Part shown: positions 47,523-57,048 of the stretch, in pieces
Layout: each line of letters starts with the position of its first letter
Position numbering within the stretch: the first letter of the stretch is position 1
DNA from: Exiguobacterium acetylicum
GTDB lineage: Bacteria > Bacillota > Bacilli > Exiguobacteriales > Exiguobacteriaceae
Length of the DNA stretch: 64,000 bases
Direction of reading: 5' to 3'
Assembly: GCF_019890935.1 (NCBI RefSeq)
Contig: NZ_CP082333.1
Location: 708,001-772,000, forward strand
Translations under genes and position numbers: made by a program
The notes under the pieces: generated by a model
What the model was told of the DNA's origin: nothing
Seen by the model: only the letters and a program-made list of their open reading frames with translations
Database searches by the model: none

Positions 47523-48988
47523 TAAGATAAATCGTAGAGCGATAGGTGCGCACCTGCTTCACCAGAGAAGACGATCCCTCGACTGGATGTTTTCGGGAAA
47601 ATTCGTCCAGATGCAACGGCTTCTCCGTCATTCAGGAAAAGTTCAAACGAAGAACGATCCACGAACAAACGTAATGTATGCAAGTCCTTCGCAAGAATCG
47701 TCGATCGCGAAGTACCGAATGATTCGGCAGGTACTTCCGCACCTGAACGGCTTCGATCGATTGTAAATTGACGTGATACAGCATCGTAATGGAATACGGT
47801 TTCTTCAGTGGCGTCTTGACGAATCGAGAAGCGGAACGAGTCCGACGACAGTTTTAAGTCTGTCATCACGAGCTCGAAAATCTCGGCTTCCGCAATTGTC
47901 ACGTCTTGTTCGAAAAGAATCGTTTCGTCAAACAGCGTCTCTTTTCGTAGCTGTGTCAGTTCATTGACAGGTCGTTGACGAAGTTGCCCCTGTTCAATCG
48001 TTAATTCACGTGGCAATGTCAAAGCATGTGCCCAGTTATAGATGTCAGAAGGATAACTGATATCCGGTAACCCCATCCAACCAACAAGAATCCGTCGACC
48101 ATCTGCCGCCTCAGTTGTTTGTGGCGCGTAGAAGTCAAATCCGAAATCGAGTTCTTGGAACGATTCGTGTGTGAATGTTAAGTCGGGTAAAGCTAACGGT
48201 TCACCGATGAAATAACCGGACTGGAAAATATTTTGATAGTTCGGACCATCTGGTTCAATCCCTTGAGGACTAAAGAGGAGGATTCCTTTTCCATCCAGCT
48301 CGAAATAATCAGGACATTCCCACATATAACCGAATGTCGGGTAGTTCGTCTGTAACTCACCGAGGAATGTCCAGTGCTCTGCATCTTGCGACTGATAGAT
48401 GACAGTACAGCCCGTCAAGTCACTGCGCTGTGCACCAATGATGCAGTACCAGATACCCGATGCATCTTGGAAGACTTTCGGATCACGGAAATGTTCCGTA
48501 TATCCTTCAGGAACGTTTGGAATAGCAGGTGGTAAATGTTTTTCGATTCGTCCATCCGAGCGGAGATGACCGACGATTTGGCTCGTATGGCGATTCCAAT
48601 CCGCATCCCGTTTATTACCGGTATACATGATGTGCACTTGATCATCTTTAATGAAGCCACTACCGGAATAAGCACCGTGCGAATCAGGATCGTCATTTGG
48701 GATCAAGGCGGCTCCTTCATCGAACCAATGTACAAGATCTTTTGATGTCATGTGATACCAGTACTTCAGCCCGTGTACGGGTCCGAGTGGAAACCATTGA
48801 TAAAACAAATGATAGAGACCATCATGATAGACGAAGCCGTTCGGATCATTCAAAAGTCCGGTCGGAGGTTGAATATGGTAAGAAAATCGCCAAGGAGATG
48901 TTCGAACTTCTTCCTTCATCGCTTGGTAAACGCTCGGATCGACATCCGAGAGGGGACGGTATCGTGCTTCACGTGTCCATTGATTCAT
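47522..48988 (-). CDS. GH32 beta-fructosidase (sucrase / sucrose-6-phosphate hydrolase type)
   Basis: Hydrolyses sucrose or sucrose-6-phosphate in the cytoplasm; there is no signal peptide. The 488 residues show the GH32 five-blade propeller signatures: GLLNDPNGFVYH (nucleophile Asp), FRDPKVF (transition-state Asp) and WECPDYFEL (acid/base Glu), followed by a beta-sandwich domain from about 340. GAGGAG lies 8 bases before ATG 48988. No sucrose PTS transporter, fructokinase or sugar regulator is adjacent, which is unusual for ScrB-type genes, so whether the substrate is free or phosphorylated is open. Confidence 0.9.
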   Translation of the reverse strand: MNQWTREARYRPLSDVDPSVYQAMKEEVRTSPWRFSYHIQPPTGLLNDPNGFVYHDGLYHLFYQWFPLGPVHGLKYWYHMTSKDLVHWFDEGAALIPNDDPDSHGAYSGSGFIKDDQVHIMYTGNKRDADWNRHTSQIVGHLRSDGRIEKHLPPAIPNVPEGYTEHFRDPKVFQDASGIWYCIIGAQRSDLTGCTVIYQSQDAEHWTFLGELQTNYPTFGYMWECPDYFELDGKGILLFSPQGIEPDGPNYQNIFQSGYFIGEPLALPDLTFTHESFQELDFGFDFYAPQTTEAADGRRILVGWMGLPDISYPSDIYNWAHALTLPRELTIEQGQLRQRPVNELTQLRKETLFDETILFEQDVTIAEAEIFELVMTDLKLSSDSFRFSIRQDATEETVFHYDAVSRQFTIDRSRSGAEVPAESFGTSRSTILAKDLHTLRLFVDRSSFELFLNDGEAVASGRIFPKTSSRGIVFSGEAGAHLSLYDLS

Positions 48989-49074
48989 GTTGACAGCTCC
49001 TCGTTGAAAAATTATACGCTTCTCGTTCACCTTACGGAGGAGAACTGCGCTTGTCAATCCTCCGTCCTGAATGG

Positions 49075-50658
49075 TCAATGAACGGACATACATCCTCTGC
49101 CGTTTTGCTTCGAACGATAGAGCGCTAAATCAGCGCGATGCATGACTTGTTCAAGTGATTCTCCTGTCACCTGTTCGGCGACTCCGATACTCATCCCGAT
49201 GTGGACGGTTTGTTCTTCTAAGTGATACGGCATCGAGACGTGAGCGATCCATTGTTCACCTAAGTATCGTGCTTCTGTTAAGGATTGAGTGGTCAAGACG
49301 ATGATGAACTCATCGCCGCCCAGACGAGCCACGAATCCACCAGGTGGAAGCAACTGTTCGAGACGTTGACTGACCTCGATCAGCAGGAGATCACCTAGCG
49401 CGTGACCATACGTATCATTGACTGCTTTAAAGCCGTCTAAATCAAGGCAAAGATAGATAGAATGCGTTTCTGCAGGCAATTGTTCGATGTATTGAGCGAG
49501 ACCGTTGCGGTTCGCGAGACCCGTCAGGCTGTCGCGTTGTGACAAGCGTTCAAACGTCAATTTCTCTTGTTCGGTATGTAGCAAGCGATGAATCAGTCGT
49601 TGTAAGGCATCCGTCAGTGTCTCGATTTCTCGGATTCCACGATGATTCGGGAGTGATTTTGAGGGATCATCCTGCATCTGTTGGGCGGCATGTGTGATTT
49701 TTAATAATGGTCGTGTCAATAATTTCGCTAACATCCATCCGAGTACGGCTGTAATGAGAGAGGCAATCAATCCGGCGATAAAAATCGTTTGACGTAAAGC
49801 GTCGGCATCAGCGAAGGCAATCGAAGTCGGTTGACGCACGAGAACCGTCCAACCTAATCCATCGTAATCCTTGTAACCTCGGCTTGTACTTTGACCAGAG
49901 ACGAATTCTTTCCCTTGCCAAGAGGCGGTCGCAGAAGCATTCGAAGTCAGCGTTACGCTATCAGGTAATGTTTTACCGCTCCATCCGTTCGGTCCAAGCA
50001 AAATCGTCTTTCGATCTTGACTAATGATGAAGACATCGACTTGTTGGAGAGAGGACGTGGCGCTCTGAAAACTTTGTTCGATCGCTTTTGCCCATTCGAA
50101 GCTGAGATGTGTCGCAAGGACACCAGAAAATCGCCCCTTATCGTACAAAGGTGTACTAATATCGACGAATTGTAACGGTTCACCGCTTGGGTTTGGCAAT
50201 AATTTTGCGAGTAGAACAGCTTCATGGACATCGCCGATGAATGGTTGTGACAAGGCTTGTTGGAAGACAGGGCGTTCCTTGATCGATGTTCCTTCAAGAA
50301 TCTGATTCGTTGACGCAACGACTTTACCTTTCGCATCTAAGCGACCAATCCAAGAAAAGTCAGGAATCTGTCGTTGTAACTCTTCGAGTGTCTGCCGTGT
50401 TTCTGCTTTTTGTTCTGTTTGTTGAATCGTTGATAAGGAACCCAGCAATTTTACTTCGGCATAACGTGACCACATGTAATGATCAAGCTTATCAGACAGT
50501 TGGTGAGCGGTCGTTGACAGATTCATCCCGACTTCTGATTGGAGTCGGTTTGTTGCATGTTGACTAATGAAAAAAGTTAATCCGAGCGTCATGCTAAAAA
50601 ATAGCAGGGAAATCAATCCCGCTAACAAAACATCAAAGCGAAGTGAGGGTCTGGACAT
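49075..50658 (-). CDS. Membrane diguanylate cyclase with extracellular sensor (Cache-HAMP-GGDEF)
   Basis: Predicted to make cyclic di-GMP in response to an external signal. The 527 residues have two membrane segments (about 10-32 and 270-292) that frame a 240-residue Cache-like sensor. A HAMP-like linker follows (LLTRPLLKITHAAQQMQDDP), then the cyclase domain with RDSLTGLANRNGL, LDLDGFKAVNDTYGHALGD and the active site ARLGGDEFIIVL. The RxxD product-inhibition site normally just before GGDEF is absent (PPGGFVAR), so feedback control is probably lost. ATG 50658 follows TGGAGTATCACACA. No EAL domain. Confidence 0.9.
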   Translation of the reverse strand: MSRPSLRFDVLLAGLISLLFFSMTLGLTFFISQHATNRLQSEVGMNLSTTAHQLSDKLDHYMWSRYAEVKLLGSLSTIQQTEQKAETRQTLEELQRQIPDFSWIGRLDAKGKVVASTNQILEGTSIKERPVFQQALSQPFIGDVHEAVLLAKLLPNPSGEPLQFVDISTPLYDKGRFSGVLATHLSFEWAKAIEQSFQSATSSLQQVDVFIISQDRKTILLGPNGWSGKTLPDSVTLTSNASATASWQGKEFVSGQSTSRGYKDYDGLGWTVLVRQPTSIAFADADALRQTIFIAGLIASLITAVLGWMLAKLLTRPLLKITHAAQQMQDDPSKSLPNHRGIREIETLTDALQRLIHRLLHTEQEKLTFERLSQRDSLTGLANRNGLAQYIEQLPAETHSIYLCLDLDGFKAVNDTYGHALGDLLLIEVSQRLEQLLPPGGFVARLGGDEFIIVLTTQSLTEARYLGEQWIAHVSMPYHLEEQTVHIGMSIGVAEQVTGESLEQVMHRADLALYRSKQNGRGCMSVH

Positions 50659-50683
50659 TGTGTGATACTCCATTCATGCGTTT

Positions 50684-51154
50684 TCATTTGTTTTTACTTA
50701 CATCATACACGTAGACGTCTACGTGTTGTTCGCGATTCGAGATACTCGTTCGCGCGTATCGGAATCCGTGTTTTTCCCAAAAACGACGGGCTCTTAAATT
50801 ATCGGGTAAGACCGCGAGATGAATGTGAGGTTCCTGACTTAGGAACTGATCACAAAAAGCGGATAATAACCGACTGCTAGTTCCCGTACCGTGCTGAGAA
50901 GAATCCAGTAAGAATAGACCGATCCAAGGTGTACCGTCTTTTGGATGCTTCGGTAGGTAGTCAATCAGTAGGACGGGTTCTCCGTCTACATACCCAATCA
51001 GCGATACGGTATCGGGATTTAAAAACTCTTCCTGTAAGGTCGAATCAGAGAGCGGAAGCACTCGTTCTTCTAAGAGCGCATATTCAGGAACGCTCGCGTA
51101 TAACGATTGGATGATCGGAAAGTGATCATGTGTTACTTGTTCAAAGAGAATCAT
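50684..51154 (-). CDS. GNAT-family N-acetyltransferase
   Basis: A 156-residue acetyltransferase of unknown substrate. The acetyl-CoA site region reads WIGLFLLDSSQHGTGTSSRL, with the QHGTGT version of the Q/RxxGxG loop, and IHLAVLPDNLRARRFWEKHG is the usual C-terminal pattern. GGAG lies 7 bases before the ATG. Its stop is 25 bases from the cyclase start, so the two genes may share a transcript; a functional link is not shown. Confidence 0.87.
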   Translation of the reverse strand: MILFEQVTHDHFPIIQSLYASVPEYALLEERVLPLSDSTLQEEFLNPDTVSLIGYVDGEPVLLIDYLPKHPKDGTPWIGLFLLDSSQHGTGTSSRLLSAFCDQFLSQEPHIHLAVLPDNLRARRFWEKHGFRYARTSISNREQHVDVYVYDVSKNK

Positions 51155-51306
51155 CTAGCGACTCCATTCTTTATTTTTAGTATAAATTTCCGCTGTTACG
51201 CCTTTTTAATTGGAATCAGATTACATATTTGTAAGAAATGAAACTTATCCTTTAAAATCACGTACACTACTAGCATAGACAAAATATGAATGAGGAGGAA
51301 GAGCAG

Positions 51307-52224
51307 ATGTTAAAGATTGAAAATATCTCAAAGCGTCTCGGAAAAGAGCAAATTTTAAAAGACGTCAGTTTTGAGGTATCCCCAGGAGAAGTGTTCGGCT
51401 TCCTCGGACCGAACGGAGCAGGGAAGACGACGACGATTCGCATCATCACGGGACTACTCGAGCAGGATGCAGGGAAAGTCACGGTCAATGGATTTGATGT
51501 CGTAGAAGAGCGTTCGAAAGCGTTGACGCAAATCGGAGCAATCGTTGAGAATCCAGCGTTTTATCCTTATCTGACAGGAAAACAAAACTTGGTTCATGCA
51601 AAAAATCTCATTCCGGGACTCGGTCAAGTGGATTATGATGCACTAGCACGACTCGTTGGTCTTGAAGGAAAGCTTTCAAAAAAAGTCGGAGAGTACTCAC
51701 TCGGAATGAAGCAACGACTCGGAATTGCTCGTGCCTTGCTACATAACCCGCGCGTCTTGATTTTAGATGAACCAACGAATGGTCTGGATCCATCCGGAAT
51801 TGCGGAGCTTCGTGAATATTTACGCCAAATGGCGCGTGAGCAAGATATCGCGATTTTAATTTCAAGCCATATGTTGAGTGAGATGGAACAAATCAGTGAT
51901 CGTTACGCAATCATCGATCAGGGTGTCATCAAGTCGGTCGAGTCCGTTCGTAATGAAACCGGAGCGAAAATCGCTCTTCGTGTCAATGCGGAAGCGATGA
52001 CAGATGTACTTGATGCCCTTCGCGTCGCAAACTACCCATCAGAAGTACTCGAGAATAAAATCATTATCACCGCACCGGAAAGTGAATGTCCAGCTATCGC
52101 TCGACTCGTCGTGCCGATTGCCGATTTACATGAACTGACCGTTAAACGTTTGACGCTTGAGGAACAATTCCTGCAAGTAACGAAAAAAGAGGGGGATTCA
52201 CATGCTTTCGCTCATACAAAATGA
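51307..52224 (+). CDS. ABC-2 type transporter ATP-binding protein
   Basis: ATPase of a heterodimeric-type exporter related to bacitracin and lantibiotic immunity systems (BcrA-like). The 305 residues show Walker A GPNGAGKTTT near residue 39, signature LGMKQR within GEYSLGMKQRLGIARAL, Walker B LILDEPTNGLDPSG and the H-loop LISSHMLSEME. The C-terminal extension of about 90 residues is typical of this group. ATG 51307 follows GAGGAGGAAGAGCAG. It overlaps the permease gene by 23 bases. No two-component system or lantibiotic gene is adjacent. Confidence 0.9.
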   Translation: MLKIENISKRLGKEQILKDVSFEVSPGEVFGFLGPNGAGKTTTIRIITGLLEQDAGKVTVNGFDVVEERSKALTQIGAIVENPAFYPYLTGKQNLVHAKNLIPGLGQVDYDALARLVGLEGKLSKKVGEYSLGMKQRLGIARALLHNPRVLILDEPTNGLDPSGIAELREYLRQMAREQDIAILISSHMLSEMEQISDRYAIIDQGVIKSVESVRNETGAKIALRVNAEAMTDVLDALRVANYPSEVLENKIIITAPESECPAIARLVVPIADLHELTVKRLTLEEQFLQVTKKEGDSHAFAHTK

Positions 52225-52945
52225 ATGGATGAAATGGTGGACGACTAAAAAAGCGAAGATCGTCTTAGTATTATATGTATTAATTGCTGTAGGTCTGATC
52301 ATTATTGCGAAAACGAATGATATTTCATTTGATCGGAGCGGCTATTACTCGGATACGCTTTCGATCTTAACAGGACTGCTCGGGATCATTACGATTGTCT
52401 TCACGGCAGAAGTGATCGGGAATGAGATTCGCTACGATACGATGAAACATTTGTTGATGAGTCCGTATTCCCGAATGACGATTTATTTCTCGAAACTGAT
52501 CTTTTCGATCTTGATCATGTTGTTCCAATTCGCGTTCATCGTCGTCGTCCTTTACGCCGGTTCTTTTGCGTTTTCAGAGGCAGGCGATCCACTCTTGTTC
52601 CGTGATACGATCGTTGAGCTTGTGAATCCGATCTTTACGATTTTCATGACACTATTCTTCTCTTTACTGTTCCGCTCAGTTGGAATGATCATCGGTTTTA
52701 CCGTGTTGGCTCAATTCTTCACAGCGATTGTTGGTGGCATTTTACTTACTTTAAAACCGGAAATCGCTAAGTGGATCGTATTCATGCATCTCGACTGGTC
52801 GATGTACTTTAAAGGGACGGCAGGTTATGGGATGGGCGAAGTCATGGGAACAAGTTTGACGTTCTCCGTTTTATTCGTTCTTGCGCATATTATCGTCTTG
52901 TTCGGTGGTTCTATCTTGATTTTCCAAAAAAAATCATACACTTAA
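52202..52945 (+). CDS. ABC-2 type transporter permease
   Basis: Six-helix membrane partner of the preceding ATPase. The 247 residues open with a short cytoplasmic helix (LIQNEWMKWWTTKKAKIVLV), then hydrophobic segments at about 20-40, 58-80, 95-125, 140-165, 168-185 and 218-240. The loop EIRYDTMKHLLMSPYSRMTI is the ATPase-coupling element of ABC-2 permeases. GAGGGGGATTCAC precedes the ATG. The exported substrate is unknown; a peptide antibiotic or drug is possible. Confidence 0.88.
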   Translation: MLSLIQNEWMKWWTTKKAKIVLVLYVLIAVGLIIIAKTNDISFDRSGYYSDTLSILTGLLGIITIVFTAEVIGNEIRYDTMKHLLMSPYSRMTIYFSKLIFSILIMLFQFAFIVVVLYAGSFAFSEAGDPLLFRDTIVELVNPIFTIFMTLFFSLLFRSVGMIIGFTVLAQFFTAIVGGILLTLKPEIAKWIVFMHLDWSMYFKGTAGYGMGEVMGTSLTFSVLFVLAHIIVLFGGSILIFQKKSYT

Positions 52946-52947
52946 GA

Positions 52948-52994
52948 AAAAAATGTACACTTCCAGATAATCCATCTAGAAGTGTACATTTTTT
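52948..52994. terminator. Bidirectional terminator after the ABC-2 permease
   Basis: AAAAAATGTACACTTC / GAAGTGTACATTTTTT, a 16-bp perfect stem between converging genes. Confidence 0.92.
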
Positions 52995-52997
52995 AGC

Positions 52998-53639
52998 TTA
53001 ACTGCTTGTCCGTTTAGGTGGACGTGCCGTAATCGGGAACAATCGCTGAAACCATTCGATCAGTGGACCGTTCAATAAGAGGAAAATAAAAGTTCCGACT
53101 CCGATGCCGATCAGTTCGCGTTCAATCAGTGAAAAGAGGCAAGCGATCAAAAAAGGAATGCCGAGGCTGATCGTTGCTCCAAGCGATGTACTTTTAAAGC
53201 GGCTGATCAGTGACTTCATCAAGTAATCCGGTGGCATCAATACGAATCCGATTTGGAGATAGAGAGCGAGTCCAAGTGAAATCAATGGCATGCCGATCAA
53301 CATGTACACGGCACGCATCCAAAGTCCCTGTGGTGTATAAATCAATTGATGGATGGATAAGAAGAAATCAATCGCAGCGCCGAACAGGACAACGAGTGCG
53401 AAACTGAGGACGATCGTCCACCAACTAAATCGACTCCCAAGAGAGAGTGCCGCAATCAAAGCAAGCACATGTAAGACGATGATCGCTAGTCCGACAGTTA
53501 AAGGAGAGATGGCCGCGACGGCTTCACTCGCTGATGTCCAAGGTGCACTCCCGATCGAGGCGGTGACCATGAAGCTGTTTCCTAAGGCGTTAATTAAAAT
53601 AGAGAATAAATAGATGACAATCCGTTTTTGCTGACTCAT
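52998..53639 (-). CDS. YczE/YitT-like membrane protein
   Basis: A five-helix integral membrane protein of the YczE/YyaS group, function unknown (a B. subtilis relative lies by the surfactin genes). About 213 residues, with FSILINALGNSFMVTASIGS and PWTSASEAVAAI near the N-terminus as the family core. The start is uncertain: a near-perfect ribosome binding site AGGAGGTGA lies 30 bases upstream of the first in-frame ATG (53639), while the in-frame GTG at 53672 overlaps that site. No usual start codon stands at the right distance. Confidence 0.75.
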   Translation of the reverse strand: MSQQKRIVIYLFSILINALGNSFMVTASIGSAPWTSASEAVAAISPLTVGLAIIVLHVLALIAALSLGSRFSWWTIVLSFALVVLFGAAIDFFLSIHQLIYTPQGLWMRAVYMLIGMPLISLGLALYLQIGFVLMPPDYLMKSLISRFKSTSLGATISLGIPFLIACLFSLIERELIGIGVGTFIFLLLNGPLIEWFQRLFPITARPPKRTSS

Positions 53640-53809
53640 TGACGTGCACAGACGGTAGGACTGCGCGTTCACCTCCTGAAAAGAAATCGTTTCGTTAAGC
53701 TATACCCTAATCGTAGCGCTCTTTTCACTTATTTTCATGAAAAGAGCATTGCCTATTCCTTATGTTTCACGACATACTTAGGACACATTACGAATCAGGG
53801 GGAGAACAT

Positions 53810-54373
53810 ATGACATATTTCGGACAGAAGATCCTGCCTTCCGTTAGAAAATTAGAAGACTTTGAAAAGATGCTGAAGAGTCCATATGAATATGGGGTCT
53901 TACTCGAAATGCATGTCTCGCGTTTAAAAGCAGTATATGAGATGGCACATCGTTACGACAAAAAAATGTTTTTGCATATGGATCTTGTTCAAGGGTTAAA
54001 AAATGATGAATATGCCACAGAATACGTCTGCCAAGAATTGAAGCCGTATGGTGTCATTTCGACGAAAGCGAGCGTCATCTTGAAAGCACGTCAAAAAAAG
54101 GTCAAGACGATGCAACGCATGTTCTTACTCGATTCCAGTTCACTCGAAAAAAGTTATCAACTCATGGAACGGACGCAACCTGATTACATCGAAGTGTTAC
54201 CAGGGTTGATGCCAAAGTACATTCAAGAAGTGAAAGAAAAGACAGGGCGTCTCGTATTCGCCGGTGGACTCATCGATACGGTCGAGGAAGTGGAACAAGC
54301 GATTGAAGCAGGTGCCTCTAGTATCACAACATCGAATAAGGACTTGTGGCGTCATTTTGAACCACGCTCTTAA
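53810..54373 (+). CDS. glpP: Glycerol-3-phosphate-responsive antiterminator GlpP
   Basis: RNA-binding antiterminator that, with glycerol-3-phosphate bound, allows transcription past leader terminators of glp genes in B. subtilis. The 187 residues form a TIM-barrel-like protein with KKMFLHMDLVQGLKNDEYAT, YIEVLPGLMPKYIQEV and RLVFAGGLIDTVEEVEQAIE (phosphate site). ATG 53810 follows GGGGGAGAACAT. It sits directly upstream of glpF, glpK and glpD, whose leaders carry matching terminators. Confidence 0.93.
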   Translation: MTYFGQKILPSVRKLEDFEKMLKSPYEYGVLLEMHVSRLKAVYEMAHRYDKKMFLHMDLVQGLKNDEYATEYVCQELKPYGVISTKASVILKARQKKVKTMQRMFLLDSSSLEKSYQLMERTQPDYIEVLPGLMPKYIQEVKEKTGRLVFAGGLIDTVEEVEQAIEAGASSITTSNKDLWRHFEPRS

Positions 54374-54403
54374 CTTGATTGTGATGAAAATCATTCGGAT
54401 TAT

Positions 54404-54432
54404 TTGACAGCGTTTTCACTGATTGTTATAGT
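54404..54432 (+). promoter_or_regulatory. glpF promoter with overlapping cre-like site
   Basis: TTGACA (54404-54409), 17 bases, TATAGT (54427-54432). The -35 box also begins TTGACAGCGTTTTCAC (54404-54419), which fits the CcpA consensus with two mismatches. This would let catabolite repression block the promoter directly, as described for Bacillus glpFK. Confidence 0.8.
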
Positions 54433-54449
54433 GATATCAAGTTGATACA

Positions 54450-54530
54450 AAGTGACGGAGAAAAGGGAGATTCACGTGTGAGTCCTGCTTGAAGAACATT
54501 CAAGCATGAACTGACGTGGATCTCCTTTTT
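54450..54530 (+). promoter_or_regulatory. glpFK leader with GlpP-controlled terminator
   Basis: The leader carries CAAGTT (54439-54444) and CGGAGAA (54456-54462) just before a 17-bp terminator stem (left strand 54461-54477, right strand 54514-54530 ending in TTTTT) that encloses a second hairpin TGCTTGAA / TTCAAGCA. The same short motifs recur before glpD. GlpP is expected to bind here and prevent termination. Confidence 0.8.
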
Positions 54531-54568
54531 ATGTTGCTTTTTTCACATAACCAAAAGGAGGAACATAT

Positions 54569-55393
54569 ATGTCACCCTTACTAGCGGAATTTTTAGGTAC
54601 AGCCTTGCTTGTCGCGCTTGGGAATGGTGTTGGTGCAGGCGTTAGTTTGACGAAATCGTTTGCGAAGGATGCAGGCTGGATCGTCATCACGTTTGCGTGG
54701 GGTTTTGCCGTGGCGATTGCAGCGTATGCTGTCGGTCAATTCAGTGGAGCACACCTTAACCCAGCAGTAACGCTTGGTTTAGCCTTTGACGGTTCATTTG
54801 CATGGGCAGACGTACCAGGCTATATCGTCGCTCAAATTGCCGGCGGGATACTTGGTGCAAGTCTTGTTTTCGTCCATTACTTACCACACTGGGCGGAGAC
54901 GAAAGACCCAGCAACGAAACTCGGCGTCTTTGCGACGTCACCAGCGATTCCACATACATTTGCCAATCTAATGAGTGAAATGATTGCGACATTCTTACTT
55001 GTCATCGGGTTGTTGTCGATCGGAGCGAATAAGTTCTCCGATGGTCTAAATCCATTGATCGTCGGTTTCTTGATCGTCAGCCTCGGTATGTCGTTCGGAG
55101 GCACGACAGGATATGCGATGAATCCGGCGCGGGACCTTGGTCCACGTATCGCTCACTTCATCCTACCGATCCATGGAAAAGGATCATCGAACTGGGGATA
55201 CTCATGGATTCCGGTTCTCGGACCAGTTCTCGGTGGAAGTCTTGGCGGATTGTTTTATCGTTCGGTCTTCACAGGAAAAGATACACCGGCTTTTTGGATT
55301 GTAGGACTTGTGACAATCGTCATATTAGGCTTATGCTATAGATTCGGTGTTCGTCCGAACAAAACAACGTCAGTGGAGTCAAAGTCAGCTTAA
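54569..55393 (+). CDS. glpF: Glycerol uptake facilitator GlpF
   Basis: Aquaglyceroporin channel in the cytoplasmic membrane. The 274 residues have six membrane helices and the two pore half-helix motifs GAHLNPAVTLG and GYAMNPARDLGPR; the Asp after the second NPA (NPARD) is the glycerol-facilitator signature. AAAAGGAGGAACATAT precedes the ATG. First gene after the GlpP-controlled leader; glpK follows after 30 bases. Confidence 0.95.
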   Translation: MSPLLAEFLGTALLVALGNGVGAGVSLTKSFAKDAGWIVITFAWGFAVAIAAYAVGQFSGAHLNPAVTLGLAFDGSFAWADVPGYIVAQIAGGILGASLVFVHYLPHWAETKDPATKLGVFATSPAIPHTFANLMSEMIATFLLVIGLLSIGANKFSDGLNPLIVGFLIVSLGMSFGGTTGYAMNPARDLGPRIAHFILPIHGKGSSNWGYSWIPVLGPVLGGSLGGLFYRSVFTGKDTPAFWIVGLVTIVILGLCYRFGVRPNKTTSVESKSA

Positions 55394-55402
55394 CTTATTT
55401 AG

Positions 55403-56914
<1,512 letters not shown>

Positions 56915-56926
56915 TGTGAGGTATGT

Positions 56927-57023
56927 TATAGTAAGGTCAAGTTAATAAATCGGTCGGAGAATATGGAGAGACCACAGCAGCAGTTGACATAGTCAGCGTG
57001 TTTGTTGTGGTCTCTTTTTTTTT
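56927..57023 (+). promoter_or_regulatory. glpD promoter region and GlpP-controlled leader terminator
   Basis: TATAGT (56927-56932) with a weak -35 about 17 bases upstream. The transcript then has CAAGTT (56938-56943), CGGAGAA (56955-56961), and a terminator with stem AGAGACCACA / TGTGGTCTCT (56967-57015) and a long T tract. The order and sequence of the motifs copy those of the glpF leader, so GlpP probably acts at both. Confidence 0.75.
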
Positions 57024-57048
57024 CGAACCTAAACAGGAGGAACTATTC

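Noticed and set aside
56998..57048. N-terminal extension of glpD into the leader
   Set aside because: It would translate the terminator stem and its T tract; the proper site AACAGGAGG lies before ATG 57049.
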